Origin: Streptomyces cupreus
GTDB taxonomy: Bacteria; Actinomycetota; Actinomycetes; Streptomycetales; Streptomycetaceae
Reading direction: 5' to 3'
DNA: 64,000 nucleotides
Assembly (NCBI RefSeq): GCF_014257025.1
Contig: NZ_JACMSF010000037.1
Location: 1 to 64,000, forward strand
How positions within the stretch are numbered: the first letter of the stretch is position 1; the number at the start of each line of letters is the position of its first letter. The position numbers were made by a program, and so were the translations under genes. Below are positions 42,121-49,486 of the stretch, one piece after another. The notes beneath the pieces were generated by a model, which did not search any database, was not told where the DNA came from, and saw only the letters and a list, made by a program, of their open reading frames with translations.

Positions 42121-43394
42121 CCGAGCTCAACACCCGCGGGGGCGGGGCCGCGACCGGATCGGGGGATCGGTCGCGGCCCCGCGCCGCCCTGGTGGCGCTC
42201 TGTCTGACGCAGATCAGCAGCTGGGGCATCGTCTACTACGCGTTTCCCGTGCTGAATCCCGAGATCACGCACGCGACGGGATGGGACGCGGGCACGACCA
42301 CCGCGGCCTTCTCCCTCGCCCTCGTCGTCTCCGCCCTCGCCGGGATCCGCGTCGGCCGGATCCTGGACCGGCGCGGCCCGCGCGCCGTCATGACCACCGG
42401 TTCCGTCCTCGGCACGGTGAGCCTGCTGCTCGTGGCCGCGGCCCCCAACGTGCCTGTCTTCTTCGCCGGTTGGGCCCTCGCCGGTCTCGCGATGGCGACC
42501 ACCTTCTATCAGCCCGCCTTCGCCGCCCTCACCCGCTGGTGGGCCCCCGACCACGTCCGTGCGCTGACCATCGTCACCCTCGCCGGCGGACTCGCCTCCA
42601 CCGTCTTCGCACCTCTGACCGCATTCCTTGTCGATCACCTGTCCTGGCGACAGACCTACCTGGCACTCGCCGGGCTGCTCGCCGCCCTGACCATCCCCGC
42701 GCACGCCCTGGCGCTGCGCGCGCCCTGGCCCGCGGCTCCAGCTGCCGCGCCGAACACCGCGGACGGCGTGACGCCCGTGGCCAGAAGCCGCCCGTTCTGG
42801 TTCCTCGCCGCCGCGTTCACCCTGTCGGCGTTCGCGATGTACGCCGTGGTCGTGGCCCTGGTCCCGCTGCTGCTCGAACGCGGCTACTCGACGGCCCAGG
42901 CCGCCTGGGTGCTCGGCCTCGGCGGAGCCGGACAGACCCTCGGCCGCATCCTGTACGCCGGGCTCGCCCGTCGCACCACCGTGACCGGACGCACCACGGT
43001 CCTCATCGCCCTGGGCGGTCTCACCACCGCCGCCTTCGCCCTGATCCCAGGCCCGTACGTCCTGCTGATCGCCCTCTCGATCGTGGCCGGCATGGTGCGG
43101 GGCAACCTCACCCTGCTCCACGCCACCGCCATCACCGACCGCTGGGGCCCTGCCCACTACGGCCGCCTCTCCGGCCTCCTCGCGGCCCCGGCAACCACCG
43201 CCGCCGCACTGGCTCCCTTCGCCGGCGCCGCCCTCGCGCCCCGCCTCGGCGGCTACCCGCACCTCTTCGGCCTGCTAGCCGCCACCTCCCTCATCGCCGC
43301 GCTCATCGCCTCCTGCTCAAACCCCCGGGCGGCAGACAAGTCGGTACCCAGCGGCTCGGCGACAGCGGGGCCCGTGGGCGGCGCGGCGGCGTAG
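42117..43394 (+). CDS. MFS transporter of the ars cluster
   Basis: 425 residues from GTG 42117 with twelve helices and the loop motif GRILDRRGPRAV near residue 80. It is translationally coupled to the arsO-like gene, so it is likely to export arsenite or an organoarsenical (an ArsJ/ArsK-type role). The window contains no ArsB or Acr3 pump, and this is the only active exporter candidate in the cluster. Confidence 0.85.
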   Translation: MTELNTRGGGAATGSGDRSRPRAALVALCLTQISSWGIVYYAFPVLNPEITHATGWDAGTTTAAFSLALVVSALAGIRVGRILDRRGPRAVMTTGSVLGTVSLLLVAAAPNVPVFFAGWALAGLAMATTFYQPAFAALTRWWAPDHVRALTIVTLAGGLASTVFAPLTAFLVDHLSWRQTYLALAGLLAALTIPAHALALRAPWPAAPAAAPNTADGVTPVARSRPFWFLAAAFTLSAFAMYAVVVALVPLLLERGYSTAQAAWVLGLGGAGQTLGRILYAGLARRTTVTGRTTVLIALGGLTTAAFALIPGPYVLLIALSIVAGMVRGNLTLLHATAITDRWGPAHYGRLSGLLAAPATTAAALAPFAGAALAPRLGGYPHLFGLLAATSLIAALIASCSNPRAADKSVPSGSATAGPVGGAAA

Positions 43395-43403
43395 GATCGG
43401 ATG

Positions 43404-43413
43404 CCGATATCGG
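43404..43413. promoter_or_regulatory. PadR operator (autoregulatory copy)
   Basis: CCGATATCGG, flanked as TGCCGATATCGGTT, lies 28 bp before the padR start. The same decamer stands before the convergent permease gene at 45206-45215. Confidence 0.6.
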
Positions 43414-43440
43414 TTTCGTCACTGCCGGAGGTGGGCCACG

Positions 43441-43746
43441 GTGCGGGAGTTCCAGCGGGGCGCGGTGCGGCTGCACATCCTGCATCACGCGGCCGAGGAG
43501 GAGATCCACGGCGCGTGGATGACCGAGGAACTCGCCCGCCATGGCTACCAGATCAGCCCCGGCACCCTGTACCCGACGCTGCACCGGCTGGAGGCCGACG
43601 GATTGCTGGTCTCCGAGCAGCAAGTGGTCGACGGCCGCACCCGCCGCGTCTACAAGGCGACCGAGGCCGGAAAGCGGGCCCTGGCCGAGGACCGGCGGGC
43701 TTTGAGGGAACTGGCCCGCGAAGTCCTGGGCGACGACACCGACTGA
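43441..43746 (+). CDS. PadR family transcriptional regulator
   Basis: 101 residues from GTG 43441, which follows GCCGGAGG. The winged helix includes WMTEELARHGYQISPGTLYP and the wing VDGRTRRVYKATEAGKRAL. It is of the minimal PadR-s2 size. It shares an operator decamer with the downstream convergent permease gene, so it should repress both itself and the permease. Confidence 0.9.
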   Translation: MREFQRGAVRLHILHHAAEEEIHGAWMTEELARHGYQISPGTLYPTLHRLEADGLLVSEQQVVDGRTRRVYKATEAGKRALAEDRRALRELAREVLGDDTD

Positions 43747-43891
43747 TACAGGGTCACCTGTGGGCGGCCGGAATCCGGGCCCCGGCCACCGTGTCGGCGC
43801 GATACAGACGGGCGTCCAGGGACCGGAGGCCGGAACTTCTGGATGCGTGGGGCAGAAGCGGATTCCCGCCGCCCGGGCGCGGCGCGCAGGA

Positions 43892-45166
43892 CTACGCCCC
43901 GCGGGCGGCGACCGCTCGGCGGACGCCGTACGCCCCGGCGCCCAGGGCGAGTACGGCGGCACCCGAGACCACCGACGTCAGCGGCAGGGCGAAGGCCAGG
44001 ACCAGGCAGCCCGCGAGCCCGAGGACGGGGATGATCCGGGGCGGGCGGCCCTCGGCCGGGGTGAGGGTGAAGGCGGAGGCGTTGGCGATGGCGTAGTAGG
44101 CCAGCACGCCGAACGAGGAGAAGCCGATCGCACCGCGCACGTCGACGGTCGCGGCGAGGACGGCGACAACGACGCCGACGAGGAGCTCGGCGCGGTGCGG
44201 GACCTGGAACTTCGGGTGGACGACGGCCAGTCCGTGAGGCAGGTGCCGGTCGCGGGCCATGGCGAAGGTGGTGCGGGAGACGCCGAGGATCAGCGCGAGC
44301 AGGGAGCCGAGCGCGGCCACCGCGGCCCCGACGCGGACCACCGGCACCAGCCAGTCGGCGCCCGCCGCCCGGACGGCGTCCGACAGCGGCGCGGTCGCCT
44401 CCCCCAGGCCGTTCGGGCCCAGAACCGTCAGGACGGCGACCGCGACGAGGACGTAGACGACCAGGGTGATGCCGAGGGCGATGGAGATGCTCCGGGGGAT
44501 CGTGCGCCGCGGGTCGCGGACCTCCTCGCCCAGGGTGGCGATGCGGGCGTATCCGGCGAAGGCGAAGAACAGCAGGCCCGCCGCCTGGAGCACCCCGCCG
44601 AAGGTGGCGTCCGAGCCGACGTCCAGCCGGGCCGCGTCCGACGCGGAGGAGGTGAGCGCGGCGACCGCCACGGCGGCGAGCACCGCCAGGACCACCGCCA
44701 CGATCACGCGGGTGAGCAGCGCGGACTTCTGCACCCCGGCGTAGTTCACCACCGTCAGCGCCACCACCGCGGCGACCGCGACGGCGTGGGCCTGCCCGGG
44801 CCACACGTACGTGCCGACCGTCAGGGCCATCGCCGCGCACGAGGCGGTCTTGCCGACCACGAACCCCCACCCGGCGAGATACCCCCAGAAGTCCCCGAGC
44901 CGTTCGCGGCCGTAGACATAGGTGCCGCCGGAGGCGGGGTAGCGGGCCGCGAGCCGCGCGGAAGAGGTGGCATTGCAGTACGCCACCACGGCGGCCAGCG
45001 CCAGGCCGATCAGCAGCCCAGATCCGGCGGCACGAGCGGCCGGCGCGAGGGCGGCGAAGATCCCGGCGCCGATCATCGACCCCAGGCCGATCAGGACCGC
45101 GTCCAGCACGCCGAGGCGCCGCCGCAGCTGTCCGGAGGCGCCGGCGGCGGTAGCTGGGTTGCTCAT
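43892..45166 (-). CDS. APC family amino-acid/polyamine permease
   Basis: 424 residues from ATG 45166 (GAGGGAG upstream; an ATG 7 codons earlier lacks such spacing). Twelve helices with the APC opening GLGSMIGAGIFAALAPAA and the loop GEEVRDPRRTIPRSI. It imports or exchanges an amino acid or amine. It is convergent with padR, and its promoter carries the PadR-type palindrome. Confidence 0.9.
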   Translation of the reverse strand: MSNPATAAGASGQLRRRLGVLDAVLIGLGSMIGAGIFAALAPAARAAGSGLLIGLALAAVVAYCNATSSARLAARYPASGGTYVYGRERLGDFWGYLAGWGFVVGKTASCAAMALTVGTYVWPGQAHAVAVAAVVALTVVNYAGVQKSALLTRVIVAVVLAVLAAVAVAALTSSASDAARLDVGSDATFGGVLQAAGLLFFAFAGYARIATLGEEVRDPRRTIPRSISIALGITLVVYVLVAVAVLTVLGPNGLGEATAPLSDAVRAAGADWLVPVVRVGAAVAALGSLLALILGVSRTTFAMARDRHLPHGLAVVHPKFQVPHRAELLVGVVVAVLAATVDVRGAIGFSSFGVLAYYAIANASAFTLTPAEGRPPRIIPVLGLAGCLVLAFALPLTSVVSGAAVLALGAGAYGVRRAVAARGA

Positions 45167-45205
45167 GGACCACTCCCTCGGCGGCACAGCCGCGCCTAAC
45201 GGACT

Positions 45206-45230
45206 CCGATATCGGCAGACGATATATGAG
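45206..45230. promoter_or_regulatory. PadR operator before the permease gene
   Basis: CCGATATCGG (45206-45215) followed by GACGATATATGA, a second CGATAT half-site one helical turn away. ATAT-centred CGATAT inverted sites are typical of PadR regulators. Confidence 0.6.
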
Positions 45231-45278
45231 CCTCTGCACTCGGCCGAGCCGGGGACGTCATGAGATCAGCGGCGAAGT

Positions 45279-45322
45279 GCAAGCGCGGTCACCGTCGGTC
45301 CGACGGCCGATGTTCTAGCGTC
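45279..45322 (+). promoter_or_regulatory. CRP/FNR-type promoter P1 (SRPBCC gene)
   Basis: GCAAGCGCGGTCAC (45279-45292), 22 bp, then CTAGCGTC (45315-45322) containing a TAGCGT -10. Two further promoters in this cluster have identical spacing. The palindrome centre would lie about 42 bp upstream of the predicted start of transcription (45328), the class II activator position. Confidence 0.65.
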
Positions 45323-45327
45323 GCTGT

Positions 45328-45366
45328 ATGGACCCTGAACATCTCGTCGGAGGCGGCCGGTCATGA
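45328..45366 (+). CDS. Possible leaderless 12-codon upstream ORF
   Basis: ATG 45328 sits exactly where transcription from P1 should begin and reads MDPEHLVGGGRS. Its TGA (45364-45366) overlaps the ATG of the SRPBCC gene. This would couple translation of the two. Inferred from position only. Confidence 0.35.
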   Translation: MDPEHLVGGGRS

Positions 45367-45950
45367 TGCGCGCCGGGTGGAACGGCACCGCGCGCGTGGC
45401 GGCATGGGCCGCGGGTGCGGGGGGTGCGCTGACCGCCGCGTACCTGGGGCTGGTGACCGGAGCCGTACCGGTCGATGTCGGCGTGGGCCGCCGGACCCGG
45501 CCCTTGGGCCCGCAGACCGTCGATATCGCGGCTCCGCGTGAGACGGTGTTCGACGTGGTGGCCGGACCGTATCTGGGCCGTACGCCGCGGGCGATGCGCG
45601 AGAAGCTGCGGGTGCTGGAACGCGGCACTGACATGGTGCTGGCCGAGCACTGCACACCCATCGCCGGCGGGCGGCTCACAGCGGTGACGGTGGAGACGGT
45701 GCGCTTCACCCGGCCCGCGCGGATCGACTTCCGTCTGGTGCGCGGCCCGGTGCCGCACGTCACCGAGTCCTTCGTCCTGGAGGAGACCGCTGCGGGGACG
45801 CGGCTGGTGTACGAGGGCGAGTTGGGCACCGACCTGTGGCGGGCCGGGCAGTGGTGGGGCACGGCGGTGGCCGCCCGCTGGGAGGCGACGGTCGCCTCGT
45901 CGCTGGCTTCGGTGAAGCAGGAGGCGGAGCGGCGCGCGGCGCTCGCGTGA
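45363..45950 (+). CDS. SRPBCC (START-like) family protein with N-terminal membrane segment
   Basis: 195 residues from ATG 45363 (GGAGG upstream; ATG 45366 also possible). A hydrophobic N-terminal segment (about 10-33) is followed by a helix-grip domain with TVDIAAPRETVFDVVAGPYL. This fold makes a pocket for a lipid, polyketide or other hydrophobic ligand. It shares its promoter architecture with the radical SAM operon, so it probably acts on or carries the same compound. Confidence 0.8.
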   Translation: MMRAGWNGTARVAAWAAGAGGALTAAYLGLVTGAVPVDVGVGRRTRPLGPQTVDIAAPRETVFDVVAGPYLGRTPRAMREKLRVLERGTDMVLAEHCTPIAGGRLTAVTVETVRFTRPARIDFRLVRGPVPHVTESFVLEETAAGTRLVYEGELGTDLWRAGQWWGTAVAARWEATVASSLASVKQEAERRAALA

Positions 45951-46069
45951 CCGGTCAGTGGCCGTCGGTGAGTACAACGTGGAGACCGGCCTCGTCATCC
46001 CCTCTGCACCGAGGCCGATGCCGCCCGGCTGATGATGATCCGCCGGATGACGCCGCCGCGCGCGTTTCG

Positions 46070-46113
46070 GTGAGCGCGCTTACAGTTCCCGCGCCGCGCG
46101 GGGTCGTAGCTTC
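46070..46113 (+). promoter_or_regulatory. CRP/FNR-type promoter P2 (radical SAM operon)
   Basis: GTGAGCGCGCTTAC (46070-46083), 22 bp, then GTAGCTTC (46106-46113). The operator is the exact reverse complement of the P3 operator. The region 45951-46069 before it holds no gene that I can support. Confidence 0.7.
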
Positions 46114-46118
46114 GCCTC

Positions 46119-46295
46119 ATGGTGCTGAGGATCGTGCTGGGCCCGGTGTACACGGCGATGGATCGCGGTGTCGCTGGTGTGGACGGTGCCCGTCCAGGCG
46201 TACGCACGCGGACACACCGCACACCCCGGCTCCCGCGGACCACGGCATCCGGTGACCGCCCCAAAACCACCCCACGGAAGGGGAGTTCCCCATGA
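46119..46295 (+). CDS. Possible leaderless 58-codon upstream ORF
   Basis: ATG 46119 lies at the predicted transcription start of P2, with the same spacing to the -10 as at P1. It begins MVLRIVLGPVYTAMDR and becomes basic. Its TGA (46293-46295) overlaps the ATG of the radical SAM gene. Coding bias in the second half is poor, so it may only be a translated leader. Confidence 0.3.
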   Translation: MVLRIVLGPVYTAMDRGVAGVDGARPGVRTRTHRTPRLPRTTASGDRPKTTPRKGSSP

Positions 46296-47881
46296 ACCAG
46301 GCACCGGCGCCCCGCCGCAAGCAGGAGAGGGACGAGGTGTTCGTGGAGTTCACCAAGTCCATCTGCCCGATGTGCAAGGCGCCCGTCGACGCGCAGGTCA
46401 ACATCCGTGAGGACAAGGTCTATCTGCGTAAACGCTGCCGCGAGCACGGCGAGTTCGAGGCGCTGGTGTACGGGGACGCCGAGGAGTATGTGTCCTCCGC
46501 GCGCTTCAACAAGCCCGGCACCGTCCCGCTCGCCTTCCAGACCGAGGTACGGGACGGCTGCCCCAGCGACTGCGGGCTGTGCCCGGAGCACAAGCAGCAC
46601 GCCTGTCTCGGGATCATCGAGGTCAACACCGGCTGCAACCTGGACTGCCCGATCTGCTTCGCCGACTCCGGCCACCAGCCCGACGGCTACTCCATCACGC
46701 ACGAGCAGTGCGAGCGGATGCTGGATGCCTTCGTCGCCTCGGAGGGCGAGGCAGAGGTGGTGATGTTCTCCGGCGGGGAGCCCACCATCCACAAGCACAT
46801 CCTCGACTTCATCGACCTCGCCCAGGCCCGCCCCATCGAGAACGTCAACCTCAACACCAACGGCATCCGCCTGGCCGCCGACACGAACTTCGTCGCCGAA
46901 CTCGGCAAGCGCAACCAGGTGCCGGGCAAGTCGGTCAACATCTACCTCCAGTTCGACGGCTTCGACGAGCGCACCCATCTGGAGATCCGGGGACGTGACC
47001 TTCGTACGCTCAAGCAGCGGGCCCTGGACAACTGCGCCGAGGCCGGGCTGACCGTCACCCTGGTCGCGGCCGTCGAACGCGGCCTGAACGAGCACGAACT
47101 CGGGACGATCATCGAGTACGGCATCGACCACCCCGCGGTCCGCTCGGTGGCGTTCCAGCCGGTCACCCACTCCGGCCGGCACGTGCCCTTCGACCCGCTG
47201 AACCGGCTCACCAACCCCGATGTCATCCGGCTCATCAACGAGCAGCGGCCGGGCTGGTTCCAGAAGGGCGACTTCTTCCCCGTACCGTGCTGCTTCCCCA
47301 CCTGCCGCTCCATCACCTACGTCCTGGTCGACGGCGAACCGGGCAACCGCACCGTCGTGCCGATCCCCAGGTTGCTGAACGTCGAGGATCACCTCGACTA
47401 CGTCACCAACCGCGTCATGCCCGACACCGGCATCCGCGAGGCCCTGGAGAAACTCTGGTCGGCGTCCGCGTTCATGGGAACGCAGACCACCGAGGAGAAA
47501 CTGCGGGCCACAGCCGAAGCCCTGGACTGCGCTGGGGGTACCTCCCACGCTTTCGGCAGCGGGGGAGCCTGCGGCATCGACCTGCCCCGGGCCGTGAAGG
47601 AGCTGAACGAGAAGGCGTTCATGATCGTCGTGCAGGACTTCCAGGACCCCTACACCCTCAACGTCAAGCAGCTGATGAAGTGCTGCGTCGAGGAGATCAC
47701 CCCCGACGGGCGGCTCATCCCCTTCTGCGCGTACAACTCCGTCGGCTACCGCGAGCAGGTCCGCGCCGAGATGTCCGGCGTGCCCATCGCCTCGGTCGCG
47801 CCGAACGCGTTGCCGCTGGCCGACCGGCTCACCACCACCCCGTACGGCTCCAAGACCGCCGTCGAGGAGGAGACGCGATGA
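46292..47881 (+). CDS. Multi-cluster radical SAM enzyme, COG1964/Tes-like
   Basis: 529 residues from ATG 46292 (GGAAGGGGAG upstream). A rubredoxin-like N-terminal site (ICPMC about residue 25, KRCREHGEF about residue 48) precedes CPSDCGLC (about residue 90) and the canonical radical SAM motif CNLDCPIC (about residue 114). MFSGGEPT follows. C-terminal cysteines in PVPCCFPTC, LDC, ACGID, MKCCVEE and IPFCAYN could bind extra clusters. This layout matches the family of tetraether lipid synthase and the pterin methylase MJ0619. The substrate here is unknown. A 12-residue insertion comes from a palindromic repeat. The gene overlaps the methyltransferase start (ATGA). Confidence 0.88.
   Translation: MNQAPAPRRKQERDEVFVEFTKSICPMCKAPVDAQVNIREDKVYLRKRCREHGEFEALVYGDAEEYVSSARFNKPGTVPLAFQTEVRDGCPSDCGLCPEHKQHACLGIIEVNTGCNLDCPICFADSGHQPDGYSITHEQCERMLDAFVASEGEAEVVMFSGGEPTIHKHILDFIDLAQARPIENVNLNTNGIRLAADTNFVAELGKRNQVPGKSVNIYLQFDGFDERTHLEIRGRDLRTLKQRALDNCAEAGLTVTLVAAVERGLNEHELGTIIEYGIDHPAVRSVAFQPVTHSGRHVPFDPLNRLTNPDVIRLINEQRPGWFQKGDFFPVPCCFPTCRSITYVLVDGEPGNRTVVPIPRLLNVEDHLDYVTNRVMPDTGIREALEKLWSASAFMGTQTTEEKLRATAEALDCAGGTSHAFGSGGACGIDLPRAVKELNEKAFMIVVQDFQDPYTLNVKQLMKCCVEEITPDGRLIPFCAYNSVGYREQVRAEMSGVPIASVAPNALPLADRLTTTPYGSKTAVEEETR
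47531..47566. repeat. 36-bp palindromic repeat inserted in frame in the radical SAM gene
   Basis: The unit GCTGGGGGTACCTCCCAC...GCAGCGGGGGA encodes AGGTSHAFGSGG between LDC and ACGIDL, where related proteins would be expected to run straight through. Its GGGGGT...GGGGGAG form is like the units inside the element at 8.8-9.1 kb. The length is a multiple of three, so the frame is kept. Confidence 0.6.
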
Positions 47882-48696
47882 CCGACCGCAACACGATCCC
47901 GTCCGGCCCGCCCGGCGACGAGCTCAAAGCCTGCTGCGCCGCCGCGTACTCCTCCGACGTGGTCGCGCTGCTGCTGGGCGACTCCTACCATCCCGGCGGT
48001 ACGGCCCTGACCCGGCGCCTCGCCGACGGCCTGAGCCTGGCCGAGGGCCGCCGCGTGCTCGATGTGGCCTCAGGTCGCGGCACCACCGCCCTGCTTCTCG
48101 CCGATGCCTGTCGTGTGCGCGTGGACGGTGTGGACTACGCGCCGGCCAACACCGCCCTCGCCCAGGGCGCCGCCCAGGCCGCCGGGCTCGGCGAGCGAGC
48201 CGTGTTCACGACCGGGGACGCCGAGCATCTGCCCTACCCGGAGGCCGTGTTCGACGCGGTGGTGTGCGAGTGCGCCCTGTGCACCTTCCCCGACAAGGCC
48301 CGGGCCGCCGCCGAGTTCGCCCGCGTCCTCAAACCGGGAGGGCGCCTCGGCATCACCGACGTCACCGCCGACCCCGACCGGCTCCCGCCCGAACTGACCG
48401 GCCTGGCCGCGAGCATCGCCTGCGTCGCCGACGCCCGCCCCTTGGAGGAGTACGCCGAGATCCTGGCCGCGGCCGGACTGCGCACCCTCCGCACCGAGCG
48501 GCACGACCAGGCCATGACCCGCATGATCGACCAGATCGAAGCCCGGCTGAACCTACTGCGCATGACCGCCGCCGGGCGGCTTGCCGAGGCCGGAGTGGAT
48601 CTGGAGGCCGCGCCCGCGGTTCTCGCGGCAGCGCGTACGGCCGTCGCCGACAAGACGCTCGGCTACGCGCTGCTGATCGCCGAGAAGGCGGCCTGA
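47878..48696 (+). CDS. ArsM-like class I SAM-dependent methyltransferase
   Basis: 272 residues. SAM motif I is RVLDVASGRGTTALLLA (about residue 60). The segment CECALCTFPDKARAAAEFAR and then VLKPGG has the form of arsenite methyltransferases, as do the N-terminal CC (about residue 20) and the late IACVADARPLEEYAEILAAA. The cysteine layout therefore suggests As(III) or another soft metal(loid) or thiol substrate, though a small-molecule methyltransferase is possible. It is coupled to the radical SAM gene by an ATGA overlap. Confidence 0.82.
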   Translation: MTDRNTIPSGPPGDELKACCAAAYSSDVVALLLGDSYHPGGTALTRRLADGLSLAEGRRVLDVASGRGTTALLLADACRVRVDGVDYAPANTALAQGAAQAAGLGERAVFTTGDAEHLPYPEAVFDAVVCECALCTFPDKARAAAEFARVLKPGGRLGITDVTADPDRLPPELTGLAASIACVADARPLEEYAEILAAAGLRTLRTERHDQAMTRMIDQIEARLNLLRMTAAGRLAEAGVDLEAAPAVLAAARTAVADKTLGYALLIAEKAA

Positions 48697-48722
48697 CGAC
48701 CTGCGCCGCTACCGGCGGGTAC

Positions 48723-48766
48723 GTAAGCGCGCTCACATACCCGCGCCGGTCGTCCGCCCTAGCGTC
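48723..48766 (+). promoter_or_regulatory. CRP/FNR-type promoter P3 (membrane protein and regulator)
   Basis: GTAAGCGCGCTCAC (48723-48736), 22 bp, then CTAGCGTC (48759-48766). There is no ATG at the predicted start of transcription here. The 39-nt leader ends in AAGGAGAGGA before ATG 48811. Confidence 0.7.
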
Positions 48767-48810
48767 ACAAGCGAAAGCAGCACGACCGGCAAGGAGAGGA
48801 CTTCACCATC

Positions 48811-49298
48811 ATGGCCACCACCGTGCACGTCTCCCCGCGCACCGCCGCCCTCCCCGTCCACGCCCTCCACGGCGCGGCGGCCGGGCTGTCGGCGGTGTCG
48901 GGATGGACATCTGGATGTCGGTGTCCCGCCCGATGACGGACAACGTGATGATCACCATGGTCGCGGGCCTCCCCGGCTCCACCAATGCCTTCGCCGGCTG
49001 GCTGATCCACCTGGGTATCGCCCTGTTCGCCGGCATCGGCTTCGGCGTCCTGCCGGGCCAGTACGCGCAGAAGACGGCGCCCGCCGTCGTCCTCGGCCTG
49101 GCCTGCGGCGCCGGGTGGTGGGTGCTCGGCGCCCTGTGGATCATGCCGGCGAACATGGGCATGCCGGTCTTCGAGTGGAACGACGTCACCGCCTCCAGCC
49201 TCGGCGCCCACCTCGTCTTCGGCCTGCTCGCCGGCCTGACCTACTCCTCCATCGCCCGGATGACGGGCAAGGGCACCGAGGGCGCGCCCCGGCGATGA
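48811..49298 (+). pseudogene. Four-helix membrane protein broken by a one-base deletion
   Basis: ATG 48811 with a strong ribosome-binding site opens MATTVHVSPRTAALPVHALH and then GAAAGL. After CTG at 48886-48888 the frame must shift by one to continue VGGVGMDIWMSV and the three further helices to TGA 49296-49298. Restoring one G near 48888 gives about 162 residues. As given, translation stops after about 40 codons. An internal ATG at 48903 could yield a shortened protein. It resembles small DUF1440/DUF6789-type membrane proteins, but the family is uncertain. The stop overlaps an ATG of the next frame. Confidence 0.7.
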
Positions 49299-49486
49299 CA
49301 CCGATGCCGGACGCATCTGCCGACCAGCCCGTCATCCCCTTCGGGGAGGCTCCGCCGCGCGGCAGCACCTCCGGCGGCGGCGCGGTGCCCTACTGTCTGG
49401 CCGAGGGCACCGGCGTGCTGGCCGCCCCCGCGTGGGGCGCCGCTCCCCCGCCGTGGGCCCCCGGGCGACGCGAGGAGACCCATCGC

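Noticed and set aside
40257..43394. A 1045-codon plus-strand frame
   Set aside because: The real MFS gene begins at GTG 42117 by overlap with the arsO-like stop; upstream residues are an Arg/Gly/Pro-rich shadow of that gene.
43766..43787. GGCCGG/CCGGCC hairpin between padR and the permease gene as a terminator
   Set aside because: Only a 6-bp stem with no extension; too weak to separate from random GC pairing.
45951..46069. Short plus-strand stretch reading EYNVETGLV
   Set aside because: It resembles part of a known domain by eye, but is too short, has no start, and the frame closes; nothing further supports a gene or relic.
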